32,704 bases of DNA from Lachnospiraceae bacterium (GTDB lineage: Bacteria; Bacillota; Clostridia; Lachnospirales; Lachnospiraceae): NCBI GenBank assembly GCA_015057625.1, contig SVDZ01000005.1, positions 142,721 to 175,424 on the forward strand. The letters run 5' to 3'. Below, piece by piece: positions 1 to 6,967 of this stretch (position 1 is the first letter of the stretch; every line of letters starts with the position of its first letter). The notes under the pieces were generated by a model, which had not been told where the DNA came from, ran no database searches, and saw nothing but the letters and a program-made list of their open reading frames with translations. Made by a program: the position numbers and the translations under genes.

Positions 1-185
1 TGGAGCATACGTTCCAACAAGCATTTTTATTTTTGGTACGCATGTAGGTTTAGATATATTTGCTGGAGCATACGTTCCAACAAGCATTTTTATTTTTGGT
101 ACGCATGTAGGTTTAGATATATTTGTTGGAGCATACGTTCCAACAAGCATTTTTATTTTTGGTACGCATGTAGGTTTAGATATAC
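1..185. repeat. 63-bp tandem repeat, about 2.9 copies
   Basis: Copies begin at 1, 64 and 127. Copies 1 and 2 differ by one base at the unit end, and copy 3 diverges after about 185. The unit length is a multiple of three, and the array has no stop codon in one plus-strand frame and one minus-strand frame. Near identity between copies suggests recent expansion. The array may continue left of the window. Confidence 0.95.
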
Positions 186-235
186 TAGTTTGTTTTTACT
201 CACCACTCATAGAAATGGGAGTCTTATCCCTCTAA
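2..235 (+). CDS. Possible C-terminal end of a repeat protein, cut by the left edge
   Basis: This frame is open from the window edge to a TAA at 233-235 and encodes three near-identical 21-residue units containing GAYVPTSIFIFGTHVGLDIF, followed by a short unique tail (LVCFYSPLIEMGVLSL). A terminator hairpin follows 5 bp after the stop, which is what one expects at the end of a plus-strand transcript. Against it being a gene: no start or ribosome-binding site is inside the window, and the opposite strand is also open through the repeats. I do not recognise the family. It may be a non-coding minisatellite that happens to lack stops. Confidence 0.35.
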   Translation, partial: GAYVPTSIFIFGTHVGLDIFAGAYVPTSIFIFGTHVGLDIFVGAYVPTSIFIFGTHVGLDILVCFYSPLIEMGVLSL

Positions 236-240
236 GATAG

Positions 241-287
241 AACAAGTTCCGCTTGCAAGCAACCTTGCATCGGAACTTGTTTATTTA
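241..287 (+). terminator. Strong intrinsic terminator
   Basis: An 11-bp stem (241-251 with 271-281, AACAAGTTCCG/CGGAACTTGTT) encloses an inner 6-bp stem (254-259 with 264-269) and is followed by TTATTTAT on the plus strand. It ends the plus-strand repeat frame and could weakly serve the minus-strand gene ending at 293. Confidence 0.75.
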
Positions 288-292
288 TAGCC

Positions 293-1774
293 TTATAAAT
301 CTAACCACTTAATCGCTTTCAATCTGCCATCTTCTGACCACTCATATTGTTCTGAATCAAAATCACTGCTCACATCTTCTCCATCCAAAAGTGCTCTGTA
401 TATCAGATATGACAATCCAATTGAATCTTCATAGGATTTATTACTATAAGTTATCTCCACATCATCATCAATCAAAAAATAACAATCTAGATAATATGTC
501 TTACCATCATATCGTTCAATTCTTTTATAATTTTTCTTTTCCTCTGTTATGCATGGACAATTTGACAAATCTAATTCCGTAAAATTATTGTCATTGCAGT
601 ATAATTTAGTAATAAACCAATCGTTTTCCAAGTTAAGATTTGTAATTTCATTGTTTCTGCACGATAATTCAGTTAACAATCCACAATTTTTCACATCAAG
701 TGAAGTGATTTTATTGTAGTAGCAATATAAAATTCTAAGTTTCTCCATATTCGAACATTGAAGTTGTGTAAGATTATTGTTTGAACAGTATAATTCACAA
801 AGAATCTTGTTCTGTGATACATCAATGCTTGTCAGGGAATTATTACTACAATTAATGCTCTTCAAACAATCTAAACCGGCAAAACTTATATCTCCAGACA
901 AATATGCCGAATTCGTCTCTTGGTTTGACATATCATCCTCATTATAAACTGTACGCTTCTGAACCCAGTTTATTTCTGTAAGTCTACCTTCATCATTCCA
1001 TGTATATTCAGGAGAATCAATATCCTTCGTAAGTATTGCCCCTCTCTCTATTTGTGTCTCAATGATTGTTGTCAGTATATCAACATCCTTCTTATATTTG
1101 CCGTTAATATACTCAGACTCAGTTGATGCTTCTTCTGTTGGTTCCTCAGTGTTTTCTTCTGTTACCGCTTCTGTTGTAGTCGTTTCTGTTACCGCTTCTG
1201 TTGTAGTCGCTTCTATTACCGTTTCTGTTACAGCTTCTGTTGTAGTCGCTTCTGTTACCGTTTCTGTTACCGCTTCTGTTGTAGTCTCTTCTGTTACCGC
1301 TTCTGTTGTAGTCTCCCCCGTAGTAACTTCTGTAATCTCTTCTGTCGTCTCTCGAGTAATCATTTCTGTTATTACTTCTGTTGTCATGGTCTGTGTTGTG
1401 TTTTCTTCAACCACATTCTTCGTTGTCTCACTCACAGAAGTTGTAACAGTTTGTTCTTTTTCATAGACTCTAATTTTACATTTATACTTTTTTCCTTTGT
1501 TCTTTGCAGTAATAGTTACCTTACCGGCCTTTATTCCTTTAACTTTTCCTTTACTGCTTACAGTTGCAACTTTTTTATCTGAGGAATGCCATCTCACTTT
1601 ACCTTTTGCATTCTTCAATTTTAATTTGATAGTTTTCCCCACCAATACTGTCGCTTTTGTTTTGTTTAATTTAACTTTTTTCTTTGCCGCCTCAACATTA
1701 ACTCCGGATGTCATAGACACAATAAGTGCTAAAGTCAAACCATAGGTCACTGTTTTTTTCATTGTCTTATTCAT
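293..1774 (-). CDS. Secreted Big2-domain / leucine-rich-repeat surface protein
   Basis: This 493-residue protein is probably exported and surface associated. It starts with a Sec signal peptide (residues 1 to about 30, ending VEAA), then a Lys-rich Big2 Ig-like domain (about 32-105, with VRWHSSDKKVATVSSKGKV), a Thr/Glu-rich low-complexity linker (about 110-220), and a leucine-rich-repeat block (about 300-410) with repeated LxCSNNxLT/LDLSNC units. A roughly 40-residue module (DIDSPEYTWNDEGRLTEINW) precedes the LRR block and recurs at the C terminus (DFDSEQYEWSEDGRLKAIKW), where the protein stops. No LPXTG or other sortase signal is visible, so attachment may be non-covalent. A GGAGG site at 1780-1784 supports this start; MKKT four codons in is an alternative. 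It stands alone between terminators. Substrate or partner cannot be read from the sequence. Confidence 0.85.
   Translation of the reverse strand: MNKTMKKTVTYGLTLALIVSMTSGVNVEAAKKKVKLNKTKATVLVGKTIKLKLKNAKGKVRWHSSDKKVATVSSKGKVKGIKAGKVTITAKNKGKKYKCKIRVYEKEQTVTTSVSETTKNVVEENTTQTMTTEVITEMITRETTEEITEVTTGETTTEAVTEETTTEAVTETVTEATTTEAVTETVIEATTTEAVTETTTTEAVTEENTEEPTEEASTESEYINGKYKKDVDILTTIIETQIERGAILTKDIDSPEYTWNDEGRLTEINWVQKRTVYNEDDMSNQETNSAYLSGDISFAGLDCLKSINCSNNSLTSIDVSQNKILCELYCSNNNLTQLQCSNMEKLRILYCYYNKITSLDVKNCGLLTELSCRNNEITNLNLENDWFITKLYCNDNNFTELDLSNCPCITEEKKNYKRIERYDGKTYYLDCYFLIDDDVEITYSNKSYEDSIGLSYLIYRALLDGEDVSSDFDSEQYEWSEDGRLKAIKWLDL
1130..1330 (-). repeat. Degenerate coding repeat for a Thr/Glu-rich linker
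   Basis: Repeated blocks of roughly 30-36 bp encode variants of TTTEAVTETVTEA inside the surface protein at 293-1774. Such coding minisatellites usually vary in copy number between strains and set the distance between the Big2 and LRR domains. Confidence 0.8.
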
Positions 1775-1835
1775 TTAGTCCTCCATACCTATTCTACCAA
1801 TTGTCCTTTGAATCACAGTTTTCCATCTATTATAG

Positions 1836-1876
1836 AAAAAGGTTCCGATATTATTAATATTAATCGGAACCTTTTG
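1836..1876 (-). terminator. Terminator of the rpsB-tsf operon
   Basis: A 13-bp stem (1837-1849 with 1863-1875, AAAAGGTTCCGAT) with an AT-rich loop is followed on the minus strand by a T-rich run. It lies about 25 bp after the tsf stop. The plus side is also T-rich, so it may work in both directions. Confidence 0.85.
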
Positions 1877-1902
1877 TTTCTATTTTTAATAGTAAATATT
1901 AA

Positions 1903-3003
1903 TTACATACCTGCCTGGGCTGCAACCTCAGCTGCAAAATCGTCTACTTTCTTCTCAAGTCCTTCACCTGTCTCGAAACGAACAAATTTCTTGAGTGCTA
2001 CTGTAGCGCCTGCTTCTTTTGAAACTTCTTCTAAGTATTTAGCAACTGACTGCTTTCCGTCTGCTGCCATTACGTATGTCTGATCTAAAAGACAGATGTC
2101 TTTTAACTGTTTAGAAATACGTCCTTCTACTAATCCGTTGAAAATCTTGTTCTCTAAGATTTCAGCTTTCTGTGCTAATGCGATTTCTACAACTGCTGCC
2201 TTTGCTTCTTTTGAAAGGAAGTTGAAAAGGTAGTTTAAGTTGCTCTTCTTCTCTTCGTAAATAGCTACATCTTCAGCGCTCCAAACGTTTGTAGCAACAG
2301 CCTTCTCAAGTAATGCTGTCAATACTGGCTTTGGAAGTGATTCCGGCTCATTTAATGCGCTGTCGATTGTGATTTCTCTAATCTTAGCAAGTTCGTCTGC
2401 TGAGATATCATTTCTTGAAACATACTGTGGGTTCATAGCTGCGATCTGCATTGCTACTGTCTTAATAGCTGCTTCAACTGCTTCTGTCTTTGGAGCATCA
2501 GCTTCTACTAATACACCAATCTTTCCACCTGCGTGGATGTATGATGCAACAACTCCGTCAGATACGAGTCTTTCGAATCTTCTAACGTTCATGTTCTCAC
2601 CGATAACTGCGATCTGTGATACTAATTCATCTTTAACTGTCTTTGATGAATCAAATTTATATGTTTCAGCCATTAATGTTTCAACGTCGTTTGCTTCAGA
2701 ATCAACGATCTGCTCTGCAACATTTGCAACGAATGACTGGAATTTTTCGTTCTTAGCAACGAAGTCTGTCTCAGAGTTAACTTCAACGATTGCAGCCTTA
2801 CCATCTTTAACTACTGTATAAACAATACCTTCTGCTGCAATTCTTCCTGATTTCTTAACTGCTGTAGCTTCACCTTTTTTTCTTAAAACTTCAACAGCTT
2901 CATCCATGTTACCGTCTGTTTCTACTAAAGCTTTCTTACAAGCCATAACGCCGGCACCTGTCATTTCTCTTAACTCTTTTACCATTGATGCTGTAATATC
3001 CAT
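1903..3003 (-). CDS. tsf: Translation elongation factor Ts
   Basis: EF-Ts is the guanine nucleotide exchange factor for EF-Tu. The N-terminal UBA-like domain (MDITASMVKELREMTGAGVM) and the TDFVAKNEKF core motif (residues 79-88) are clear, as is the C-terminal VRFETGEGLEKKVDDFAAEV. At 366 residues it is much longer than the 283-residue E. coli protein. The extra length is a block of about 60 residues (roughly 216-278, including NVWSAEDVAIYEEKKSNL and LFNFLSKEAKAAVVEIA) inserted in the C-terminal domain before the LVEGR motif. AGGAGG upstream of ATG supports the start. It is cotranscribed behind rpsB, with a palindrome in the 107-bp gap between them. Confidence 0.97.
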   Translation of the reverse strand: MDITASMVKELREMTGAGVMACKKALVETDGNMDEAVEVLRKKGEATAVKKSGRIAAEGIVYTVVKDGKAAIVEVNSETDFVAKNEKFQSFVANVAEQIVDSEANDVETLMAETYKFDSSKTVKDELVSQIAVIGENMNVRRFERLVSDGVVASYIHAGGKIGVLVEADAPKTEAVEAAIKTVAMQIAAMNPQYVSRNDISADELAKIREITIDSALNEPESLPKPVLTALLEKAVATNVWSAEDVAIYEEKKSNLNYLFNFLSKEAKAAVVEIALAQKAEILENKIFNGLVEGRISKQLKDICLLDQTYVMAADGKQSVAKYLEEVSKEAGATVALKKFVRFETGEGLEKKVDDFAAEVAAQAGM

Positions 3004-3046
3004 CGTAATTATTCCTCCTATATTGAATATCTTTTCTCTTTTAAAA

Positions 3047-3074
3047 TTTAACGCGAGTATATACTCGCGTTAAA
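3047..3074 (-). promoter_or_regulatory. 28-bp perfect palindrome between rpsB and tsf
   Basis: The two 14-bp arms (TTTAACGCGAGTAT and its exact complement) meet without a spacer. Transcribed, this gives a hairpin about 45 nt before the tsf start. The minus strand then reads ATTTTAAAAG, so the U-run is weak; partial attenuation or an RNA processing/stability stem are both possible. Confidence 0.6.
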
Positions 3075-3110
3075 CTATATATTTTTATGCTATTCTGCAA
3101 TAATTACAGA

Positions 3111-3860
3111 TTACTCTGCAACTTCTTCAACTGCTTCTTCAGCAACTTCAGCTTCCTGAGCAGCTGCAGCGAACTCTGTTCCCTGGTTTGCTTCGATAAC
3201 AGCATCAGCCATCTTAGCTACGATTAACTTAACGGCTCTGATAGCATCATCGTTACCTGGGATAACATAATCTAATTCTTCTGGATCACAGTTTGTATCA
3301 GCGATACCTACAAGTGGAATACCAAGTGTGTGAGCTTCCTGTACGCAGATTTTTTCCTTCTTAGGATCTACTACGAAGATAACATCTGGAAGTTTCTTCA
3401 TTTCCTTGATACCACCGATGTTCTTCTCAAGCTTATCCCATTCTTTCTTAAGCTCGATAACTTCCTTCTTAGGAAGAACATCAAATGTACCATCTTCTGC
3501 CATAGCTTCGATTGCTTTTAATCTAGCAATTCTTGTCTTAATTGTCTTGAAGTTAGTGAGCATACCACCTAACCATCTCTCGTTTACGTAGAACTGTCCA
3601 CAACGCTCAGCTTCTGTCTTAACAGCATCCTGTGCCTGTTTCTTTGTTCCTACGAAAAGAACTGTACCGCCATCAGCTGATAATTCAGCCATAGCCTTGT
3701 ATGCTTCGTCAACTTTACCTACTGACTTCTGTAAGTCGATAATGTAGATTCCGTTTCTCTCTGTGAAGATGTAAGGAGCCATTTTAGGGTTCCATCTTCT
3801 TGTCTGGTGTCCGAAATGTACACCTGCTTCTAATAACTGTTTCATTGAAATAACGCTCAT
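3111..3860 (-). CDS. rpsB: 30S ribosomal protein S2
   Basis: S2 is a late-assembling protein of the small ribosomal subunit. The diagnostic opening ([21 protein letters not shown]), the [11 protein letters not shown] motif and the PDVIFVVDP and [15 protein letters not shown] blocks are all present. The 249-residue length fits the family, and the last 15 or so residues form an acidic Ala/Glu tail common in Firmicutes. A GGAGG site lies 8 bp before the ATG. It is the first gene of the rpsB-tsf operon and has a structured leader (3877-3957) consistent with autoregulation by S2, although the binding itself cannot be shown from sequence. Confidence 0.98.
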   Translation of the reverse strand: MSVISMKQLLEAGVHFGHQTRRWNPKMAPYIFTERNGIYIIDLQKSVGKVDEAYKAMAELSADGGTVLFVGTKKQAQDAVKTEAERCGQFYVNERWLGGMLTNFKTIKTRIARLKAIEAMAEDGTFDVLPKKEVIELKKEWDKLEKNIGGIKEMKKLPDVIFVVDPKKEKICVQEAHTLGIPLVGIADTNCDPEELDYVIPGNDDAIRAVKLIVAKMADAVIEANQGTEFAAAAQEAEVAEEAVEEVAE

Positions 3861-3876
3861 TTTTCTACCTCCATTT

Positions 3877-3957
3877 GGTTAATTCTTCCGTCTACATCCA
3901 ATTAACCGAACAACCCCGAGCATGGGCACCTAGTCGGTCTCAGTAAACGTGTTTACT
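3877..3957 (-). promoter_or_regulatory. Structured rpsB leader, candidate r-protein control element
   Basis: Three pairings are visible on the minus strand: AGTAAAC with GTTTACT (3957-3951 with 3948-3942); ACCGA with TCGGT (3938-3934 with 3909-3905), enclosing a CCC/GGG pair; and an 8-bp stem GGTTAATT/AATTAACC (3907-3900 with 3884-3877) next to the Shine-Dalgarno site at 3868-3872. The second and third stems share bases 3905-3907, so they exclude each other. Confidence 0.5.
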
Positions 3958-3968
3958 CTAACTTCACG

Positions 3969-3997
3969 ATTTTATCATAAAAAAAAGCACTAATCAA
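3969..3997 (-). promoter_or_regulatory. Candidate rpsB promoter
   Basis: TTGATT (3997-3992) and TAAAAT (3974-3969) are spaced by 17 bp. The -35 box lies in the loop of the preceding terminator hairpin. The -10 is imperfect, so this is tentative. Confidence 0.4.
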
Positions 3998-4008
3998 GTG
4001 CTTTTTTA
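3980..4008. terminator. Bidirectional terminator upstream of rpsB
   Basis: The stem AAAAAGCAC/GTGCTTTTT has a short AT-rich loop and a T-run on either strand. On the minus strand it ends transcripts from the small gene at 4091-4264. Confidence 0.8.
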
Positions 4009-4025
4009 TGATTTGATTATCTCAA

Positions 4026-4063
4026 TTTGTTTAGAGGAGGGGGACATCTACTTCTTCGTTATA
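4026..4063. repeat. 38-bp dispersed repeat, copy A
   Basis: It matches 6930-6967 at 36 of 38 positions, with two C/A differences. The core is TTTAGAGGAGGGGGACATCT on the plus strand. It lies 27 bp downstream of the minus-strand gene ending at 4091. No internal hairpin is evident. Function unknown. Confidence 0.9.
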
Positions 4064-4090
4064 AAATCTGTAATCACTTTGTTCCTGCAG

Positions 4091-4264
4091 TTAAAACACT
4101 TTTTCTTTGCCGCCCATTACTTCCCACAATGAATCGTGAAAAATCATGGCCAGACCTTTCCAATGTTTGTGTCTTCCTGCTTCGTATTCTAGTTGCTTTT
4201 TTAAATTTGATATTTCATTAAGCAATTGTTCTGTCGTAAGGGGCGGATTCTCATTCACTTCCAT
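4091..4264 (-). CDS. Small 57-residue protein, unrecognised
   Basis: This short frame has good expression signals: GGAGG (4276-4272) seven bases before the ATG, and a promoter at 4308-4335. The product begins MEVNENPPLTTEQLLNEISN, continues with a charged, probably helical stretch (LKKQLEYEAGRHKHW) that could form a short coiled coil, and ends WEVMGGKEKVF. There is no signal peptide, Cys pattern or double-Gly site, so it does not look like a typical exported peptide precursor. It follows the ABC exporter gene (ending at 4389) but has its own promoter, and a terminator lies between it and rpsB. I do not recognise the family; a small cytosolic regulatory or adaptor protein is only a guess. Confidence 0.7.
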   Translation of the reverse strand: MEVNENPPLTTEQLLNEISNLKKQLEYEAGRHKHWKGLAMIFHDSLWEVMGGKEKVF

Positions 4265-4307
4265 TCTGCATCCTCCAATCCTTTCAATTCTGTTTTCTTC
4301 GAAAAAT

Positions 4308-4335
4308 ATTATATCACAACTTTAAGAATTGTCAG
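4308..4335 (-). promoter_or_regulatory. Promoter of the 57-residue gene
   Basis: CTGACA (4335-4330), a 16-bp spacer and a perfect TATAAT (4313-4308) with an upstream TG. The predicted start is about 35 bp before the small gene. Confidence 0.65.
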
Positions 4336-4388
4336 CCAAAACCCTTCGACTTCTTCAGAGAAAAATCGAGCGGAGCGCATATCATTTT

Positions 4389-6098
4389 TTATTTCTTTTT
4401 ATTCATCTTCAACATTTTCTTCTCAATCACTATCTCTTTGTCACACACATCTATAGCCGCCTGCTTATGTGTAATAATAACGCAAGTTCTGTTTTTGAGT
4501 GCACGGATGTTGTTTAACACTTTTACCTCCGTCTCATAATCCAGCGCTGATGTTGCCTCATCAAGAAGTATGATTGGCGATTTGCAGACTACCGCCCTGG
4601 CAATTGCCATACGTTGAACCTGTCCTTCCGAAAGGCCTAGACCTTTTTCTCCGATTACCGTATCGAGACCATCAGGAAAAGTTTTGATAAAATCATAACT
4701 CTCACTTACTTTCAGTGCCTCTTCCATCTCCTCGTCTGTTGCGATTGGATTGACCAGTTTAAGATTATCACGCAACGTTCCGCTAAACAGATAATTTCCC
4801 TGGGGAACATATGAAAACATATCTCTTGTTGCTACATTTGCCTCTATTTCTTTGCCATTATCATCAATTATAGCAATTTTACCTTCATCCGGTTTAAATA
4901 CTCCAAGAAGCATTTTCAACAATGTACTCTTTCCTATTCCCGAAATTCCTCTGATGGCAACAAACTCGCCTTTACTTATTTCCACTGTTCCGCCATCGAG
5001 AACACTCTCGCGTTTATTCGACAAATCACTCTTGTAGCCGAATTTAACTTCATCAAATACAATCTTTTTCATTGAATCGTATGTTTTTTCCACATCAACA
5101 GACTCTACACCAAGCTTCTCATCCATCAGGCTTTCCACTTCCATTATACGCTCAGCTGATGCAAGTATTCCGAATAACTGCGGGAACAGTTTAGTAAAAT
5201 TAACAACCGGCATCTGTACCTGATTGATTAACTGCAGCACTGCTGTCAGTGTTCCGTAAGTCATAGTCTTTGTGCAAAGTTTAAATGAACACCACATAAG
5301 CGCATATAGATATCCGATATTAAATACAAATCCGAAACCCGCATTTGCATATATATTAACTTTTCTTCTTTTCATTTTTGCATTGTAATTGTCTTCTTGA
5401 AGCTCATTCCCCTTTGCAGTAACCTCATCCTGAATTCCAAAAGTCTTTACAATAAGAAGACTCTCGATATTTTCCTGGAAGAATGAACGTGCTTTGCCGT
5501 CTGTCTGCTGCACTAATTTGTGAAGATACTTAAGTTTTGTTTTAAATAGGCCAATAATAGTAAATACTACAACTCCTCCAAAAACAAAAACCAAAGCGAA
5601 TTTCCAGTCAAAAAATATAAGTGCAACAAAGGCACCCGTGAACTGAACAATAATATATGTAGTATCAGGCACCATATTAACCATTCCGTTGCTGACAATG
5701 GCAATGTCACTGGTGAGTCTGTTCATCAGTTCACCACTGTGATAGACACTGATCTTACTGTAATCCTTGTCCAATATGGACTTGAACATCTTTGCTCTCA
5801 TTCCCATTTCCATACGGGCCTGAGCTTTCACCGACAAACTCTGAGTTACGATTCGCGTGATTACTCTTAAGGAAATAATCATAAAAATAAGACATCCATA
5901 TATAATGAGTTGGGTATAACTTTGCTCACCTTTTCCGGCTGCCACACGAACTGCCGAGTCAATAACTTTCTTACTGAGAAGAGCTATAACTACACCAATT
6001 GCAGCTAATGCAGCATTTGACAAACTGAGCATAATGATTGTCGGTATTTGTTTTTTTGTAATTTTATACAACCACTTTATGGTATCTCTGTCTTTCAT
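4389..6098 (-). CDS. ABC exporter, fused membrane and ATPase domains
   Basis: This 569-residue half-transporter (functional as a dimer) has an N-terminal transmembrane domain (about 1-310, six predicted helices) and a C-terminal nucleotide-binding domain. Walker A is GISGIGKST (384-392), the Q-loop is in VPQGNYLF, the signature is LSEGQ (489-493), Walker B is IILLDE (509-514) and the switch His is H544, so it should be an active ATPase. There is no N-terminal C39 peptidase, so it does not itself cleave double-Gly leaders. It is the last gene of the cassette starting at 8904 and lies 40 bp after the S26-type peptidase gene. A peptide or lipid-linked substrate is inferred from context, not shown. 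Confidence 0.9.
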   Translation of the reverse strand: MKDRDTIKWLYKITKKQIPTIIMLSLSNAALAAIGVVIALLSKKVIDSAVRVAAGKGEQSYTQLIIYGCLIFMIISLRVITRIVTQSLSVKAQARMEMGMRAKMFKSILDKDYSKISVYHSGELMNRLTSDIAIVSNGMVNMVPDTTYIIVQFTGAFVALIFFDWKFALVFVFGGVVVFTIIGLFKTKLKYLHKLVQQTDGKARSFFQENIESLLIVKTFGIQDEVTAKGNELQEDNYNAKMKRRKVNIYANAGFGFVFNIGYLYALMWCSFKLCTKTMTYGTLTAVLQLINQVQMPVVNFTKLFPQLFGILASAERIMEVESLMDEKLGVESVDVEKTYDSMKKIVFDEVKFGYKSDLSNKRESVLDGGTVEISKGEFVAIRGISGIGKSTLLKMLLGVFKPDEGKIAIIDDNGKEIEANVATRDMFSYVPQGNYLFSGTLRDNLKLVNPIATDEEMEEALKVSESYDFIKTFPDGLDTVIGEKGLGLSEGQVQRMAIARAVVCKSPIILLDEATSALDYETEVKVLNNIRALKNRTCVIITHKQAAIDVCDKEIVIEKKMLKMNKKK

Positions 6099-6138
6099 AA
6101 AATCCTACCAACCTCTCAAACTGCTTCTAAAACCTAAC

Positions 6139-6621
6139 TCATCTCAAATCTGATTTACAAAAAAACCTTCTCTTCACTCTTCCCAGGAACCTTCTGGTGC
6201 GCTTGTATATAACTCTGAAACTGTAGGTATTTACCCACCAGATACAGTATGCTCTATACCTTGGATTCTTAACTGTATATGTTTTGCCGTCTTTTATAAA
6301 TTCAGTTACCACACCAACTATGTCTTCATCTGTTATTCCCTGTTCTGTATAGAGCTGATTATCGCCTCTCATGAGATAGCTTCCGTCAGGTTTCACCTTC
6401 ACAACCCTATGAAGAACGTAAGTCTCATCTTTTCTCTGATACAATGGCAAATCATATTTTTTTAATTTACCATCATTCTTTTTCAGAACCACAGTATCTA
6501 TATTATTTCTTAACATCGGGAGCATACTGTTTCCTTTTGGAGTAAATTTCACATTTCCTCCCTGCTCTAGCTTTTCTTTAATTAGCTCCCCCATTATTTC
6601 CATGGGAATTGTTTTATTCAA
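6139..6621 (-). CDS. S24/S26-family (signal-peptidase-like) protein
   Basis: This 160-residue protein has the S26 core: GNSMLP with candidate nucleophile Ser32, VLHRVV with His71, and RGDN with Asp87. Ser-His-Asp is the arrangement of ER/archaeal-type (SipW-like) signal peptidases rather than the Ser-Lys pair of LepB. There is no N-terminal membrane anchor; an aromatic and Arg-rich C-terminal stretch (about 125-157) might contact the membrane. The start codon is TTG at 6621, overlapping the end of the PqqD-like gene by 8 bp and preceded by GGAG, which suggests translational coupling; ATG at 6603 is an alternative with no good ribosome-binding site. Likely role: processing of a substrate handled by the PqqD-like protein and exporter (inference). 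Confidence 0.8.
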   Translation of the reverse strand: MNKTIPMEIMGELIKEKLEQGGNVKFTPKGNSMLPMLRNNIDTVVLKKNDGKLKKYDLPLYQRKDETYVLHRVVKVKPDGSYLMRGDNQLYTEQGITDEDIVGVVTEFIKDGKTYTVKNPRYRAYCIWWVNTYSFRVIYKRTRRFLGRVKRRFFCKSDLR

Positions 6622-6877
6622 GAATTCCTGCTCCTTTAATTTTTTCTACGAATAGATTTACATCGTTTTTCGCTGTATCTTCATCAATGTCATACTCATT
6701 AAGGAGTGCTTTCACAAGTTCCTCCTCTGTAATCTCTTCCTTCATTTTTTCAAACAGAAAAGCTCCTGTTTCATTAAGTGTAGCCATACCATTAAAATCA
6801 AGAGTGGCCTGGCCTATAGGAAGAACCACCTTACTTCCCGCAACTTCTCTAAGCAAATATCCCTCTTTAATTTTCAT
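6614..6877 (-). CDS. PqqD-family peptide-binding protein
   Basis: This 87-residue protein fits the PqqD / RiPP recognition element fold: an N-terminal beta part (LREVAGSKVVLPIG), a central LNETGAFLFEKMKE motif, then helices with EEELVKALLNEYDIDEDTAKNDVNLFVEKIKGAGIL. Family members bind leader peptides and present them to modifying enzymes. GGAGG lies just before the ATG. It is followed directly by the S26-type gene (8-bp overlap) and preceded by the kinase-like gene across an 85-bp gap that holds repeat copy B. No radical SAM partner is present in the window, which is unusual for a PqqD protein in the classical pathways but common for stand-alone members. Confidence 0.85.
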   Translation of the reverse strand: MKIKEGYLLREVAGSKVVLPIGQATLDFNGMATLNETGAFLFEKMKEEITEEELVKALLNEYDIDEDTAKNDVNLFVEKIKGAGILE

Positions 6878-6929
6878 AGCAACCTCCTGTTTTTTCTATA
6901 CTACTGTTTTTTCTTACCCCCACCTTCAC

Positions 6930-6967
6930 TTTGTTTAGAGGAGGGGGACATCTAATTCTTAGTTATA
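6930..6967. repeat. 38-bp dispersed repeat, copy B
   Basis: It matches copy A (4026-4063) with two substitutions. It overlaps the last codons and stop of the kinase-like gene and fills the gap before the PqqD-like gene. With flanking bases, minus-strand CCCCCTCCT can pair with AGGTGGGGG (one mismatch) here; that partner is absent at copy A. Confidence 0.9.

Noticed and set aside
1..185. CRISPR array
   Set aside because: The 63-bp units are contiguous with no unique spacers, and no cas gene is present.
1062..1466. Plus-strand 134-residue Val/Ser-rich frame
   Set aside because: It is the antisense of the Thr/Glu-rich linker in the surface protein gene, with no ribosome-binding site.
4027..4221. 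Plus-strand 64-residue frame
   Set aside because: It begins inside the 38-bp repeat and runs opposite the 57-residue gene, which has much better signals.
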